Positions 18,147 to 27,885 of a stretch of DNA of 64,000 bases are shown here, in pieces. Position numbers and translations under genes: made by a program. Source of the stretch: Mesonia aestuariivivens (GTDB lineage: Bacteria > Bacteroidota > Bacteroidia > Flavobacteriales > Flavobacteriaceae); assembly GCF_019311235.1 (NCBI RefSeq), contig NZ_JAHWDF010000011.1, forward strand, positions 60,190 through 124,189. The letters run 5' to 3'. Each line of letters begins with the position of its first letter. Within the stretch, counting starts at the first letter, position 1. The notes under the pieces are model-generated. The model searched no databases and was not told the origin of the DNA. It saw nothing but the letters and a program-made list of their open reading frames with translations.

Positions 18147-19013
18147 ATGAGACAGCTTAAAATAACCAAACAAGTTACCAATAGAGAATCTGTCTCTTTA
18201 GACAAGTATCTACAAGATATTAGTAAAGAAGAACTAATTACTGCAGATGAAGAAGTAGAACTTGCGCAACGCATACGACAAGGAGACCAGATTGCGCTAG
18301 AAAAACTAACTAAAGCGAACTTACGTTTTGTAGTTTCTGTAGCAAAGCAATACCAAAATCAAGGATTAAAACTACCAGATTTAATTAATGAAGGTAATGT
18401 TGGTCTCGTAAAAGCAGCTAAACGTTTTGACGAAACTCGTGGTTTTAAATTTATCTCTTATGCCGTTTGGTGGATTAGACAATCTATTTTACAAGCACTA
18501 GCTGAACAATCTAGAATTGTAAGATTACCTCTTAACAAAATTGGAAGTATTAGCAAGATTAATAAAGCTTTTGCAACCTTAGAACAAGCTAACCAAAGAC
18601 CTCCTACCCCAGAAGAAATTTCTGCCGAGTTAGATATGACGGTTTCAGAGGTAAAGCAATCCTTAAAAAATTCTGGAAAGCATTTATCTATGGATGCACC
18701 ATTAAAAGAAGGCGAAAACAGCTCTAATTTATATGATGTTGTAAAATCTGGCGAATCACCTAATCCTGATGATAATTTAATTTTAGAGTCTTTAAATACT
18801 GAAATTAACAGAGCCTTAGATACACTAAATACTAGAGAGGCAGATGTACTTAAACTTTTTTACGGTCTTAATGGAGAACGCCCAATGAGTTTAGAAGAGA
18901 TAGGTAGCACCTTTGGTCTTACTAGAGAAAGAGTTAGACAAATAAGAGAAAAAGGAATAAGAAAACTAAGAAGTAGCTCAAAAAATAAGGTCCTAAAAAA
19001 TTATTTAGGTTAA
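18147..19013 (+). CDS. rpoD: Primary sigma factor (SigA/RpoD type)
   Basis: A 288-residue sigma-70 protein lacking region 1.1, as in all Bacteroidota housekeeping sigma factors. Region 1.2 starts at [16 protein letters not shown]; region 2 has [29 protein letters not shown] and the -10 recognition helix [15 protein letters not shown]; region 3 follows; region 4 carries [20 protein letters not shown]. It directs transcription from the TTTG/TAnnTTTG promoters seen elsewhere in this window. It lies 18 bases after the AsmA gene, so the two may be co-transcribed. Confidence 0.97.
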   Translation: MRQLKITKQVTNRESVSLDKYLQDISKEELITADEEVELAQRIRQGDQIALEKLTKANLRFVVSVAKQYQNQGLKLPDLINEGNVGLVKAAKRFDETRGFKFISYAVWWIRQSILQALAEQSRIVRLPLNKIGSISKINKAFATLEQANQRPPTPEEISAELDMTVSEVKQSLKNSGKHLSMDAPLKEGENSSNLYDVVKSGESPNPDDNLILESLNTEINRALDTLNTREADVLKLFYGLNGERPMSLEEIGSTFGLTRERVRQIREKGIRKLRSSSKNKVLKNYLG

Positions 19014-19062
19014 TTTTTTTTGAAAAACTTTCAAATTAACTTATTTTCTTTCCATAATTTAA

Positions 19063-19110
19063 TAAGTTTGCAATCTGAATTTATAAAAGTTTTTGAGCTT
19101 ACACTCAAAA
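19063..19110 (+). promoter_or_regulatory. Putative rpsU promoter element and leader hairpin
   Basis: TAAGTTTG (19063-19070) matches the -7 TAnnTTTG box but no clear -33 TTG lies at the right spacing. Downstream, TTTTGAG (19091-19097) pairs with CTCAAAA (19104-19110), giving a leader hairpin about 75 bases before rpsU. Ribosomal-protein autoregulation is possible but unproven. Confidence 0.35.
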
Positions 19111-19186
19111 CTGCTTTAATAAGGTTGTAATATTCAGTTTTTTTCAGAAAAGTTCTGGAGAAAAATAATCATTTAAATGCGTATTA

Positions 19187-19381
19187 ATGCTTATAGTAAA
19201 AGTAAAAGACGGAGAAAAAATTGAACGTGCTCTAAAAAGATTAAAAAGAAAATATAGAGACACTAAAACTTTACAGAAGTTAAGAGACAACAAACATTTC
19301 ACTAAGCCATCTGTAGCAAGAAGAAAACAAGTTCAGAAAGCGGCTTATATTCAGTCTCTTCGCGATAAAGAAGAAATATAG
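19187..19381 (+). CDS. rpsU: 30S ribosomal protein bS21
   Basis: A 64-residue, strongly basic protein with the family start MLIVKVKDGEKIERALKRLKRKY and the helical KPSVARRKQ segment. In Flavobacteriia bS21 sits at the small-subunit platform and helps block the anti-Shine-Dalgarno sequence of 16S rRNA, which agrees with the lack of Shine-Dalgarno sites in this window. The ATG at 19187 is fixed by the conserved N-terminus. A GGAG at 19157-19160 is about 27 bases upstream, too far for a normal ribosome binding site. Confidence 0.95.
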   Translation: MLIVKVKDGEKIERALKRLKRKYRDTKTLQKLRDNKHFTKPSVARRKQVQKAAYIQSLRDKEEI

Positions 19382-19584
19382 ATAGCTATACATTTTATTC
19401 TAAATGATCCTACAATAAAGTTTCATGAAGAATTAAAATGGTCTGTTTTCTTTACGCAAATTTAGGTGAACTATAGAAATTAAATATATTCTAAAGTTTC
19501 AATTTTTGGTTAAATTTCAACTATGTTTTATAGTTTTAAGTTAGCCTTTAATAAAGTGAAATTTAGAAATTAGTATTATAAATA
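19382..19584. other. Non-coding spacer after rpsU
   Basis: About 200 bases of AT-rich sequence between rpsU and the terminator at 19585. No convincing ORF, RNA fold or repeat was seen; it is probably the 3' UTR of rpsU. Confidence 0.5.
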
Positions 19585-19632
19585 AAACCGGAATGTTTAA
19601 ACACATAGTTAAACATTCCGGTTTACCTTTTT
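19585..19632. terminator. Strong bidirectional terminator
   Basis: A perfect 16-base stem: AAACCGGAATGTTTAA (19585-19600) and TTAAACATTCCGGTTT (19609-19624) with loop ACACATAG, followed by ACCTTTTTAT and preceded by an A-run. It serves the converging rpsU and DUF2797 genes. Confidence 0.85.
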
Positions 19633-19680
19633 ATATATTTTTGAGCTTCTGCATATAAACTATGCGAAAGCTTATAGGTT

Positions 19681-20484
19681 TTAATTACTGCCTAAAATTT
19701 CTAAATTCACTTTATACCCCTCATTGCTTCGCACATTAAAGACGGTATTATCTTCAAAAATTAAATACTGTCCTTTAATGCCTTTTAGCTTACCTTGAAA
19801 ATCTGGGTTTTTATCTAAATTTAAACTTTTCAGTTTTTTTGGATACTCTAAGACAGGAAATTCTATTTCGGTTTCTTTATTAGAAGCCAAATAATACTCC
19901 TGTACCTCGTCTGGTAAATACTGTTTCAAATTTTCACGTGTTTCTTTTAAATCTACATCTTCAATTTCATTTTTCAGCATTGTTCTCCAGTTGGTTTTAT
20001 CGGCTACATGAGGTTTTAAAGCTACTTCTGCAATACCCGCTAAATACCTGTTAGGCACTTCAACTATTTCAATCGCTTCATGCGCACCCTGATCTATCCA
20101 CCGCGTAGGTATTTGTGATTTTCGAGTTACTCCTACTTTTACATTACTAGAATTTGCTAGGTAAACAATATGTGGCTGTAATTGTGATTTTTTTTCATAT
20201 TCTAAATCGCGATCTTCTTCCCCTAAATGAGCTTTACTAAGTTCTGGTTTCATAATCCAATCTCCTGCTCGCGGGGTTTCATAAAAACAATCATAACAAA
20301 AACCTTGACGATAAATCTTCTTATCTTGCTCACAATTTAAACATTGATAACCAGTAAAGGTTATGCTGAGTTCTTTATCCAAAAGCTGATTTACATGAAC
20401 AAAGTCTCCCTCAAAATCCATAAAATACTGAACTTGAGTTGTTAATTCTGTCTTCATTTTTCTTAACACACCTTTAAACTGCAT
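19681..20484 (-). CDS. DUF2797 family protein
   Basis: A 267-residue protein of a family with no established function. Visible features: a zinc-ribbon-like cluster near residues 47-67 (CLNC, then CYDC), followed by HIVYLANSSNVKVGVTRKSQIPTRWIDQGA near residue 105-135, which resembles the start of a GIY-YIG nuclease-type fold. No signal peptide or membrane segment, so cytoplasmic. Divergent from the GH3 gene with a 91-base gap. A nucleic-acid role is suggested by the zinc cluster and the GIY-YIG likeness, but that is inference. Confidence 0.75.
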   Translation of the reverse strand: MQFKGVLRKMKTELTTQVQYFMDFEGDFVHVNQLLDKELSITFTGYQCLNCEQDKKIYRQGFCYDCFYETPRAGDWIMKPELSKAHLGEEDRDLEYEKKSQLQPHIVYLANSSNVKVGVTRKSQIPTRWIDQGAHEAIEIVEVPNRYLAGIAEVALKPHVADKTNWRTMLKNEIEDVDLKETRENLKQYLPDEVQEYYLASNKETEIEFPVLEYPKKLKSLNLDKNPDFQGKLKGIKGQYLIFEDNTVFNVRSNEGYKVNLEILGSN

Positions 20485-20575
20485 AATTGTATATTTTTTT
20501 ATTGAAAGCTTTTGATGAGCCTAAAATAATCTTATTTTTATACTTAGACAATTAGGTTTAACTATACTCGATTAA

Positions 20576-22099
20576 ATGCCAATACCTATCGTAAATTCTA
20601 TTGCTTCTTGGTTTTTAAAGAAGCGTATCCATCAAATGGAACTCTTTATGAAATACCCTCATGAGGTTCAAAATGAGCTTCTTCAGCATTTAATAAGTAA
20701 AGCTAAACAAACTGAAATAGGAAAAAAGTATGAATTTAGTTCTATAAAATCTTATCGAGATTTCGCAGAACGGTTGCCCATTCAAAATTATGAAGAAGTA
20801 GAACCCCTTGTAGAAAGAGCTCGTTTAGGCGAAGGAAATATATTTTGGCCCACTCCAATAAAATGGTTTGCAAAATCTAGCGGAACAACAAACGCTAAAA
20901 GTAAGTTTATACCAGTAAGCCCAGAATCACTAGAAGATTGTCACTATGCTGCCAGTAAAGATTTATTATGCCTATACTTAAATAACAACGAAAACTCACA
21001 ACTTTTTACAGGAAAAAGTTTACGCTTAGGCGGAAGCAAAGACTTATACCGAGAAAACGGAACTGCTTTTGGTGATCTCTCTGCTATTCTAATAGACAAT
21101 ATGCCTTTTTGGGCAAGCTATAGCAGTACACCAAATAATGAAATTTCGCTAATGAGCGATTTTGAAAAGAAAATGCAAGCAGTCGTAAACTCTACCATTA
21201 AAGAAAATGTAACAAGTATAGCCGGAGTACCGTCTTGGATGTTGGTGCTACTCAACAATGTTATGGAGAGTACACAAAAAAGAAGCCTCATGGAAGTTTG
21301 GCCAGATTTAGAAGTGTATTTTCATGGCGGTGTGAGTTTTGAGCCTTATCAAGAACAGTATAAAAAAATAATACCTTGTCCTAGTTTTAAGTATTATGAA
21401 ATTTATAATGCTTCGGAAGGATTTTTTGCTGTTCAAGATCAAAACTACAGCAACGAGTTATTACTAATGTTAGACTACGGAATTTTTTATGAATTTATTC
21501 CGATGGATTCTTACGGAAGTCACGAAGAAAAAATTGTTCCGTTAAGTGAAGTAGAAATGGGTAAAAATTATGCCGTGGTCATTACTACAAATGCGGGATT
21601 ATGGCGTTATAAAATTGGAGACACCATTCGCTTTACTTCCTTGGCACCTTACCGCATTAAAGTTACTGGGCGCACGAGACACCACATTAATGTTTTTGGA
21701 GAAGAACTTATTATTGAAAATGCTGAAAATGCTTTAAAAAAAGTTTCCAAACTCACCGATTGTGAAATCGTAGATTATACTGCTGGACCTATTTTTATGG
21801 AAGGAAATAAAAAAGGGGCTCACGAATGGATTATAGAATTTAAAACACCACCAGAAGATTTAGCTCATTTTCAAAAATCCTTAGATCAAACGCTTCAAAC
21901 TCTAAATAGTGATTATGAAGCAAAACGACATAATAACACTACTCTAAATTTACTTCAGGTGCATCAAGCTCAACGAGGTTTATTTTATGAATGGTCTAAG
22001 AGACATCAGAAATTAGGAGGACAGCATAAAATACCTCGTCTTTCTAATAAAAGAGATTATTTAGAAGAATTATTAGAAATCAATAAAAGTTTAAAGTAA
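20576..22099 (+). CDS. GH3-family acyl-acid amido synthetase-like protein
   Basis: A 507-residue GH3 protein, the adenylate-forming family that in plants joins indole-3-acetate, phenylacetate or jasmonate to amino acids. Visible motifs: KSSGTTNAKSKFIPVS (ATP phosphate loop, residues ~100-115), YNASEGFFAVQD (motif 2 with the conserved YxASEG), NAGLWRYKIGDTIRF (motif 3) and GEELIIENAE. The bacterial substrate is not known. Divergent from DUF2797 and convergent with the GNAT gene at 22111, so it has no operon partner. Confidence 0.9.
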   Translation: MPIPIVNSIASWFLKKRIHQMELFMKYPHEVQNELLQHLISKAKQTEIGKKYEFSSIKSYRDFAERLPIQNYEEVEPLVERARLGEGNIFWPTPIKWFAKSSGTTNAKSKFIPVSPESLEDCHYAASKDLLCLYLNNNENSQLFTGKSLRLGGSKDLYRENGTAFGDLSAILIDNMPFWASYSSTPNNEISLMSDFEKKMQAVVNSTIKENVTSIAGVPSWMLVLLNNVMESTQKRSLMEVWPDLEVYFHGGVSFEPYQEQYKKIIPCPSFKYYEIYNASEGFFAVQDQNYSNELLLMLDYGIFYEFIPMDSYGSHEEKIVPLSEVEMGKNYAVVITTNAGLWRYKIGDTIRFTSLAPYRIKVTGRTRHHINVFGEELIIENAENALKKVSKLTDCEIVDYTAGPIFMEGNKKGAHEWIIEFKTPPEDLAHFQKSLDQTLQTLNSDYEAKRHNNTTLNLLQVHQAQRGLFYEWSKRHQKLGGQHKIPRLSNKRDYLEELLEINKSLK

Positions 22100-22110
22100 T
22101 AGATCTAAAA

Positions 22111-22545
22111 TCACTTTAAAAACTTACAAAAGTGAAAGCCTAAGATAGAAAAACCGTTTTGATGGTAAAACTTATGAGATCTTCTATTTTCCAAATAAGT
22201 ATTTAATTCAACAGAATTACAGCCTTGCTCTTTTGCCCAATTTTCTATATGCTGAAATAAAATCTTGCCGTAACCATTAGATTGATTTTCTTGATCGACA
22301 ATTACATTATCTACCTCTAACTGTTTCCCGGAGTAAAATCTAACCGTCATCCATCCACTTGAAAGTGCAATTAGCTTTTTATTTAACATCAAACCAAAGC
22401 AATAATAATTTGAAAACTCAAACATCTGAGAAAGAAAAGCTTCTAGTTCTTTCTCAGATAATTTAGGATTCAATTGATGAGCTAACGGAATTAATTCTGA
22501 AATTTCATTTCTTGAGAAAAAACTAAATTCTATAGCTTCATTCAT
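22111..22545 (-). CDS. GNAT-family N-acetyltransferase
   Basis: A 144-residue single-domain acetyl-CoA transferase. The cofactor loop is DQENQSNGYGKILFQHIENWA (Q/RxxGxG/A type) around residue 83, followed by the C-terminal HKFYHQNGF strand typical of GNATs. Substrate unknown. It is last in a run with hemL (gap 5 bases), the glucosaminidase and the PLP deaminase genes. Confidence 0.82.
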   Translation of the reverse strand: MNEAIEFSFFSRNEISELIPLAHQLNPKLSEKELEAFLSQMFEFSNYYCFGLMLNKKLIALSSGWMTVRFYSGKQLEVDNVIVDQENQSNGYGKILFQHIENWAKEQGCNSVELNTYLENRRSHKFYHQNGFSILGFHFCKFLK

Positions 22546-22550
22546 ATTAC

Positions 22551-23840
22551 TTAAAAGTTTTTATAAGTCACCTTATCTACCGCTTTAATCGTAGCATCTA
22601 AATCTGCAGTTGAAAGTGCTTCAGAAATAAACCAAGTCTCAAAAGAACTAGGTGCAATATAGACACCGTTTTCCATCATTCCGTGGAAAAACTTATTAAA
22701 ACGTTCATTATTTCCTAAGGCTGCCGACTCAAAATCGATCACTGGTTCTTTTGCAAAATGAATAGAAATCATTGATCCTATTTGGTTTATAGTATGATCA
22801 ATTTTATTTCGGTTAAGCACATTTTTAATTCCGTCTCTTAGGTAAGTCGTCTTTTCATTAATGCTATTAAAAATTTCGCGCTTTTCATTTAATTCAGAAA
22901 GCATCGCTAAACCTGCAGCCATCGCCAAAGGGTTTCCACTTAAGGTACCTGCTTGATAAACTGGACCGTTTGGAGCTAAATAATCCATAATCTCATCACG
23001 TGCCGCAAAAGCCCCTACGGGTAAACCGCCGCCAATCACTTTACCGAAAGTAACGATATCTGCATTTACATTTAAAAGCTCTTGTGCTCCGCCTGGTGCT
23101 AGACGAAAACCAGTCATTACCTCATCAAAAACGAGTAATATATCATTTTCATCACAAAGCTTACGTAAACCTTCTAAAAAACCTTTTTGCGGTGGGATGC
23201 ATCCCATATTTCCTGCTACTGGCTCTAAAATAATACAAGCAATTTCACCTTGGTTGGCTGACACTAGTTCTTCTACAGAAAGTAAATTATTATATTGAGC
23301 TAATAATGTATCTTGAGCAGTTCCTTTGGTAACACCAGGACTGTTAGGGGTTCCAAATGTTACCGCTCCACTACCAGCTTGTATTAAAAATGAATCACTA
23401 TGCCCGTGATAACAGCCTGCAAATTTGATGATTTTATCTCTTTTCGTAAATCCTCTAGCTAGCCGTACAGCGCTCATACAAGCTTCTGTCCCGCTGTTCA
23501 CCATTCTAATCTTATCGATATTGGGAACCATAGAAACTGCTAGTTTAGCAATTTCAGTTTCAATTTCGGTTGGAGTTCCAAAAGAAGTTCCTTTTCTAGT
23601 TTTTTCAATCACCGCGTTAATTACTGGCTCATGTGCGTGACCTAAAATCATAGGCCCCCAAGAGTTAATGTAATCAATCAGTTGATTCCCGTCTTCATCA
23701 TATAAATACGCTCCTTTGGCTTCTTTAATAAAAATAGGGTCTCCACCTACCGCACTAAAGGCCCGAACAGGAGAATTTACCCCACCAGGAATGTATTTTT
23801 TTGCTTCTTGAAAAAGTTGACTGCTTCTTTGGTATATCAT
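22551..23840 (-). CDS. hemL: Glutamate-1-semialdehyde 2,1-aminomutase
   Basis: A 429-residue PLP enzyme making 5-aminolevulinate from glutamate-1-semialdehyde, an early step of haem synthesis by the C5 route. Diagnostic parts: the N-terminal [56 protein letters not shown], and the PLP lysine in [14 protein letters not shown]. Length matches the family. It lies between the GNAT gene and the LysM glucosaminidase on one strand; no other haem genes are near. Confidence 0.96.
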   Translation of the reverse strand: MIYQRSSQLFQEAKKYIPGGVNSPVRAFSAVGGDPIFIKEAKGAYLYDEDGNQLIDYINSWGPMILGHAHEPVINAVIEKTRKGTSFGTPTEIETEIAKLAVSMVPNIDKIRMVNSGTEACMSAVRLARGFTKRDKIIKFAGCYHGHSDSFLIQAGSGAVTFGTPNSPGVTKGTAQDTLLAQYNNLLSVEELVSANQGEIACIILEPVAGNMGCIPPQKGFLEGLRKLCDENDILLVFDEVMTGFRLAPGGAQELLNVNADIVTFGKVIGGGLPVGAFAARDEIMDYLAPNGPVYQAGTLSGNPLAMAAGLAMLSELNEKREIFNSINEKTTYLRDGIKNVLNRNKIDHTINQIGSMISIHFAKEPVIDFESAALGNNERFNKFFHGMMENGVYIAPSSFETWFISEALSTADLDATIKAVDKVTYKNF

Positions 23841-23853
23841 AATGGTATTTTTG

Positions 23854-24714
23854 TTATAAAGACTTCACGTAAAGTTTCTGTCCTACAGCAAGATTATTAG
23901 ATTTTAAATTGTTCATTTTTTTTAGTTCTTCTACGGTCAATCCAAATTGCCTAGAAATACTATATAAAGTATCACCTCTTTTCACGTTGTAGCGAATACT
24001 GGTATAATCTTTTTTCACCTCTGCATTCTTTTTTCCTCTTCGACTTGCATTACCTAATACTTCGTCGTCATATTTATGGAGCTCATAGCGCTCAATAATG
24101 CTAATTAATTTTGCAGGGTATTTGGGATCTGTTGCATAACCTGCAGATTTTAATCCACGAGCCCAAGCTTTGTAATCGTCTTTATCTAATTGAAATAAAG
24201 AGGCGTATCTTCGGCGATCGGTAAGAAAAAGTGAATGATCTCTAAACGAATATTTAGGATCATTATATTTTCTAAAACATTCATCTAACGCATCATCATC
24301 ATGGTAAACTTTATCGCCCTGCCAACCATTACATTTAATTCCAAAATGATTGTTAGATTTCACAGTTAATTCACCTTGTCCCGCACTTGACTCTAGCACG
24401 CCTTGCGCCAAAGTTATACTAGCAGGAATCCCATAAAGCTTCATTTCTTCTTTAGCAATAGCCGCAAAATTATAAATGTAACGCTCTGTATTATTTTTAA
24501 AAGTTGGCTTGTTAGTTTCAGTTTCATTAATTTCTTCCAATTTACTTTCGGTTACTTTTTTAGGAAGATTTTCTTTTGATGATTTTGGAGGTTCAACTTT
24601 TTCTCTACGTACTTCTCCTTTTCGTTTATTGTACCCGTTTACCTTTTTCTTTGAACCACAGGCTGAAAGAATTAAAGTGATAATGACTAAACTTAGTATT
24701 AATCTAATTTTCAT
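23854..24714 (-). CDS. LysM-containing N-acetylglucosaminidase lipoprotein
   Basis: A 286-residue peptidoglycan hydrolase. The N-terminus is a lipoprotein signal with lipobox LSAC (Cys19). After a charged linker, residues ~77-215 form a glucosaminidase domain of the FlgJ/LytD type, with [14 protein letters not shown] (catalytic Glu) and [10 protein letters not shown]-terminal LysM domain ([27 protein letters not shown]) binds glycan strands. It probably cuts cell-wall glycan from the inner face of the outer membrane. Its start overlaps the stop of the upstream gene by four bases. Confidence 0.9.
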   Translation of the reverse strand: MKIRLILSLVIITLILSACGSKKKVNGYNKRKGEVRREKVEPPKSSKENLPKKVTESKLEEINETETNKPTFKNNTERYIYNFAAIAKEEMKLYGIPASITLAQGVLESSAGQGELTVKSNNHFGIKCNGWQGDKVYHDDDALDECFRKYNDPKYSFRDHSLFLTDRRRYASLFQLDKDDYKAWARGLKSAGYATDPKYPAKLISIIERYELHKYDDEVLGNASRRGKKNAEVKKDYTSIRYNVKRGDTLYSISRQFGLTVEELKKMNNLKSNNLAVGQKLYVKSL

Positions 24715-25625
24715 AATTTAATAAGTGGTAAATTTTTCTTTGCTAATTTTTGATTCATTCCTTCGATACCTTGCAAACCACCGGTATGAATGAGCAGCAC
24801 TTTTTTATTAGTGAATTGTTCTTTTTTTAATAGATCGAAAACTCCAAACATCATTTTACCCGTATAAATTGGATCTAGAGGAATGTTGTTTTCTGTGGTA
24901 AACGTATTCATAAATTCAACTAACGCTGTATCTACTTTAGCATAACCGCCAAAATGATAATCTATTATTAACTGATAGTTCTTTTTTTTAGCAAATTTAT
25001 CAATTTCTTTGGTTAAAAAATCACCTTTCAACGCTGGAAAACCTAAAATTTTTTGATGCTTTTGAGAAGAATTAATGATCCCAGCAATAGTGCCTCCCGT
25101 TCCCACAGCACAGCAAATCACATCAAACTGATTATCTTCTTTAGTTAAAATCTCTTCACAGCCTTTTATTGCTAGTTGATTGGTTCCTCCTTCTGGAACT
25201 ATAAAGCTATCAGGAAATTCTTCTTGTAAAGAGTCTAAAAAATACTCATTCTCTTTTTCTCTGTATTGATTTCTAGTAATAAATTTAAAAGTCATTCCGC
25301 ATTTTGAGGCAAATTGCAAAGTCGGATTTCCTGCAAGAGTTTTTTCGAAATCTTGACCCAATTCTTCCCCACGAATCACACCTACACTTTTTAAGCCTCG
25401 TTCTTTGCAGGCTGCGGCTGTTGCTGCTATGTGATTAGAATAAGCGCCTCCAAAAGTCACAATCGTAGACTTGTTCTGATGTTTTGCTTCTTGTAGATTA
25501 TATTTTAATTTTCTAAACTTATTTCCAGAAACAAAGGGATGAAGCAAATCTTCACGCTTTATAAAAAGTTGCGTGGTGGAGTTTGCTATTGGGTTTTTAA
25601 TTTTTTCAATTTTACTGAAGCTCAT
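24711..25625 (-). CDS. D-cysteine desulfhydrase / ACC deaminase-like PLP enzyme
   Basis: A 304-residue fold-type II PLP enzyme. The PLP lysine is in SGNKFRKLKYNL near residue 36; TFGGAYSNHIAATA is the substrate-binding loop; CAVGTGGTIAGI binds the cofactor phosphate. Relatives split D-cysteine or 1-aminocyclopropane-1-carboxylate; sequence alone does not settle which. First gene of a minus-strand run that continues to the GNAT gene, with a four-base overlap to the glucosaminidase gene. Confidence 0.82.
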   Translation of the reverse strand: MSFSKIEKIKNPIANSTTQLFIKREDLLHPFVSGNKFRKLKYNLQEAKHQNKSTIVTFGGAYSNHIAATAAACKERGLKSVGVIRGEELGQDFEKTLAGNPTLQFASKCGMTFKFITRNQYREKENEYFLDSLQEEFPDSFIVPEGGTNQLAIKGCEEILTKEDNQFDVICCAVGTGGTIAGIINSSQKHQKILGFPALKGDFLTKEIDKFAKKKNYQLIIDYHFGGYAKVDTALVEFMNTFTTENNIPLDPIYTGKMMFGVFDLLKKEQFTNKKVLLIHTGGLQGIEGMNQKLAKKNLPLIKL

Positions 25626-25720
25626 TCTTCTTTAGATAAAACACAAAATTATAATTTAAACAATGATAGTCGTCGTTAATTTTAAAATTTCCAATATTTA
25701 ATCCTTATTTTTGAAGAGAT

Positions 25721-25873
25721 ATGAATAAACGCATCCCTATAGAAGAAGGAGATTATTATCTAACTCCCGAAGGTTACCGCTGTTTTACCAAACAATATCA
25801 TTTAAAACGTGGCTATTGTTGCAAAAGCGGTTGTAGGCATTGCCCTTACGGATTTGATAAAAATAGAGATTGA
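25721..25873 (+). CDS. DUF5522 family small cysteine-rich protein
   Basis: A 50-residue protein beginning MNKRIPIEEGDYYLTPEGY and ending with the cluster GYCCKSGCRHCPYGFDK. Four cysteines and a histidine in 11 residues suggest a metal site, perhaps zinc or Fe-S. The family is a short conserved protein of Bacteroidota of unknown function. It reads toward hutU, which starts 30 bases later, so the two may share a transcript. A TATTTTTG box (25706-25713) lies just before the start codon. Missed easily because of its length; the conserved cysteine motif supports it as real. Confidence 0.8.
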   Translation: MNKRIPIEEGDYYLTPEGYRCFTKQYHLKRGYCCKSGCRHCPYGFDKNRD

Positions 25874-25903
25874 TAAATAAAAGATCAAAAAGACGAAGAA
25901 CTT

Positions 25904-27883
25904 ATGACCTTTCAGCAAAAAATAGTACAAGGAATTCCAAACGAATTACCTCCTAAAAAAGAATACGATTCTAACATAAATCACGCGCCGAAGCGAAAAG
26001 AAATTTTAGCTGAAGATGAGAAAAAATTAGCCTTGCAAAATGCCTTGCGTTATTTTGAACCTCAACATCACGCTGTCTTAATTCCTGAATTTAAAGAAGA
26101 ATTAGAAACCTACGGCAGAATTTATATGCATCGTTTTCGTCCCGATTATAAAATCTACGCACGTCCAATTGATGAGTATCCCGGAAAAAGTGAGCAAGCA
26201 AAAGCGATTATGCTTATGATTCAAAATAATTTGGATCACGCTGTAGCGCAACATCCGCACGAATTAATTACCTATGGCGGTAACGGAGCGGTTTTCCAAA
26301 ACTGGGCGCAGTATTTATTAACGATGAAATATTTAGCCGAAATGACCGATGAGCAAACGCTTGCGATGTATAGCGGTCATCCTATGGGTTTATTCCCTTC
26401 ACACAAAGATGCGCCAAGAGTTGTTGTGACCAACGGAATGATGATTCCCAATTACTCCAAACCTGACGATTGGGAAAAATTTAATGCGCTGGGAGTAACC
26501 CAATACGGACAAATGACTGCGGGTAGTTATATGTATATTGGCCCGCAAGGTATTGTACACGGCACAACTATTACCGTTCTTAACGGATTCAGAAAAATAA
26601 AAAAGGAACCTAAAGGCGGTCTTTTTGTAACTTCTGGTCTTGGCGGAATGAGTGGTGCTCAACCTAAAGCAGGTGACATCGCTGGTTGTATTACAGTCTG
26701 TGCAGAAGTAAACCCTAAAGCGACAAAAACTCGTCACTCCCAAGGTTGGGTAAAAGAAGTAATTGAAGATACTGCAGAGTTGGTGAACCGTGTAAGAAAA
26801 GCACAAAAAGAAAAAGAAACTATTTCTATTGCCTATGCCGGAAATATCGTAGACGTTTGGGAAAAATTTGATGAAGAAAACTTACATATTGATTTAGGAA
26901 GCGATCAAACCTCCCTTCACAATCCTTGGGCGGGTGGTTACTATCCTGTAGGACTTTCTTACGAAGAGTCTAACAAAATGATGGCTAATCACCCAGAACA
27001 GTTTAAAAAAGAAGTTCAACGTAGTTTAAAGCGTCAAGCTAAAGCCATTAACAAACATACCGCCAAAGGAACTTATTTCTTTGATTACGGGAATGCTTTT
27101 TTATTGGAAGCTTCTCGTGCCGGTGCAGATATTATGCGTGAAGATGGGAAAGATTTTAAATACCCAAGCTACGTGCAAGACATTATGGGACCTATGTGTT
27201 TTGATTATGGCTTTGGCCCATTTAGATGGGTTTGTGCTTCTGGTAAAGCTGAAGATTTACTAAAAACAGATAAAATAGCAACTTCAGTTTTAGAAGAATT
27301 AAAAAAAGAAGCTCCAGAAGAAATTCAGCAGCAAATGCAAGATAATATTACTTGGATTAAAGGAGCACAAGAAAATAAACTCGTCGTGGGTTCTCAAGCC
27401 CGAATATTATACGCTGATGCTGAAGGAAGAATAAAAATTGCCAAAGCTTTTAATGAAGCGATTGAAGCCGAAAAAATTGGTCCTATAGTTTTAGGGAGAG
27501 ATCATCACGATGTTTCTGGTACAGATTCTCCTTACAGAGAGACTTCTAATATTTATGATGGTAGCCGATATACTGCAGATATGGCTATACAAAATGTAAT
27601 TGGTGATAGTTTTAGAGGTGCTACTTGGGTAAGCATTCACAACGGTGGCGGCGTTGGTTGGGGTGAAGTGATTAATGGTGGATTTGGTATGCTTCTTGAT
27701 GGAAGTAAAGAAGCTGCAAAACGCTTAGAGTCAATGCTTTTTTGGGATGTAAACAACGGAATTTCTAGAAGATCTTGGGCAAGAAATGATGAAGCCATTT
27801 TTGCTATTAAAAGAGCGATGGAAAAAGAACCTAATTTAAGAGTTACTTTACCTAATAAAGTAGATCCAAGCTTGCTAAATTAA
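25904..27883 (+). CDS. hutU: Urocanate hydratase
   Basis: A 659-residue NAD-dependent hydratase converting urocanate to 4-imidazolone-5-propanoate in histidine breakdown. Recognisable segments: YSGHPMGLFPSHKDAP, GGLFVTSGLGGMSGAQPKA (NAD site), LGSDQTSLHNPW, and GPIVLGRDHHDVSGTDSPYRET. Slightly longer than the ~555-residue proteobacterial form, as usual for Bacteroidota. hutH, hutI and hutG are not adjacent. A repeat element with a hairpin follows the stop directly. Confidence 0.95.
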   Translation: MTFQQKIVQGIPNELPPKKEYDSNINHAPKRKEILAEDEKKLALQNALRYFEPQHHAVLIPEFKEELETYGRIYMHRFRPDYKIYARPIDEYPGKSEQAKAIMLMIQNNLDHAVAQHPHELITYGGNGAVFQNWAQYLLTMKYLAEMTDEQTLAMYSGHPMGLFPSHKDAPRVVVTNGMMIPNYSKPDDWEKFNALGVTQYGQMTAGSYMYIGPQGIVHGTTITVLNGFRKIKKEPKGGLFVTSGLGGMSGAQPKAGDIAGCITVCAEVNPKATKTRHSQGWVKEVIEDTAELVNRVRKAQKEKETISIAYAGNIVDVWEKFDEENLHIDLGSDQTSLHNPWAGGYYPVGLSYEESNKMMANHPEQFKKEVQRSLKRQAKAINKHTAKGTYFFDYGNAFLLEASRAGADIMREDGKDFKYPSYVQDIMGPMCFDYGFGPFRWVCASGKAEDLLKTDKIATSVLEELKKEAPEEIQQQMQDNITWIKGAQENKLVVGSQARILYADAEGRIKIAKAFNEAIEAEKIGPIVLGRDHHDVSGTDSPYRETSNIYDGSRYTADMAIQNVIGDSFRGATWVSIHNGGGVGWGEVINGGFGMLLDGSKEAAKRLESMLFWDVNNGISRRSWARNDEAIFAIKRAMEKEPNLRVTLPNKVDPSLLN

Positions 27884-27885
27884 CC

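Noticed and set aside
19157..19160. GGAG as Shine-Dalgarno site of rpsU
   Set aside because: About 27 bases from the start codon, too far for normal initiation.
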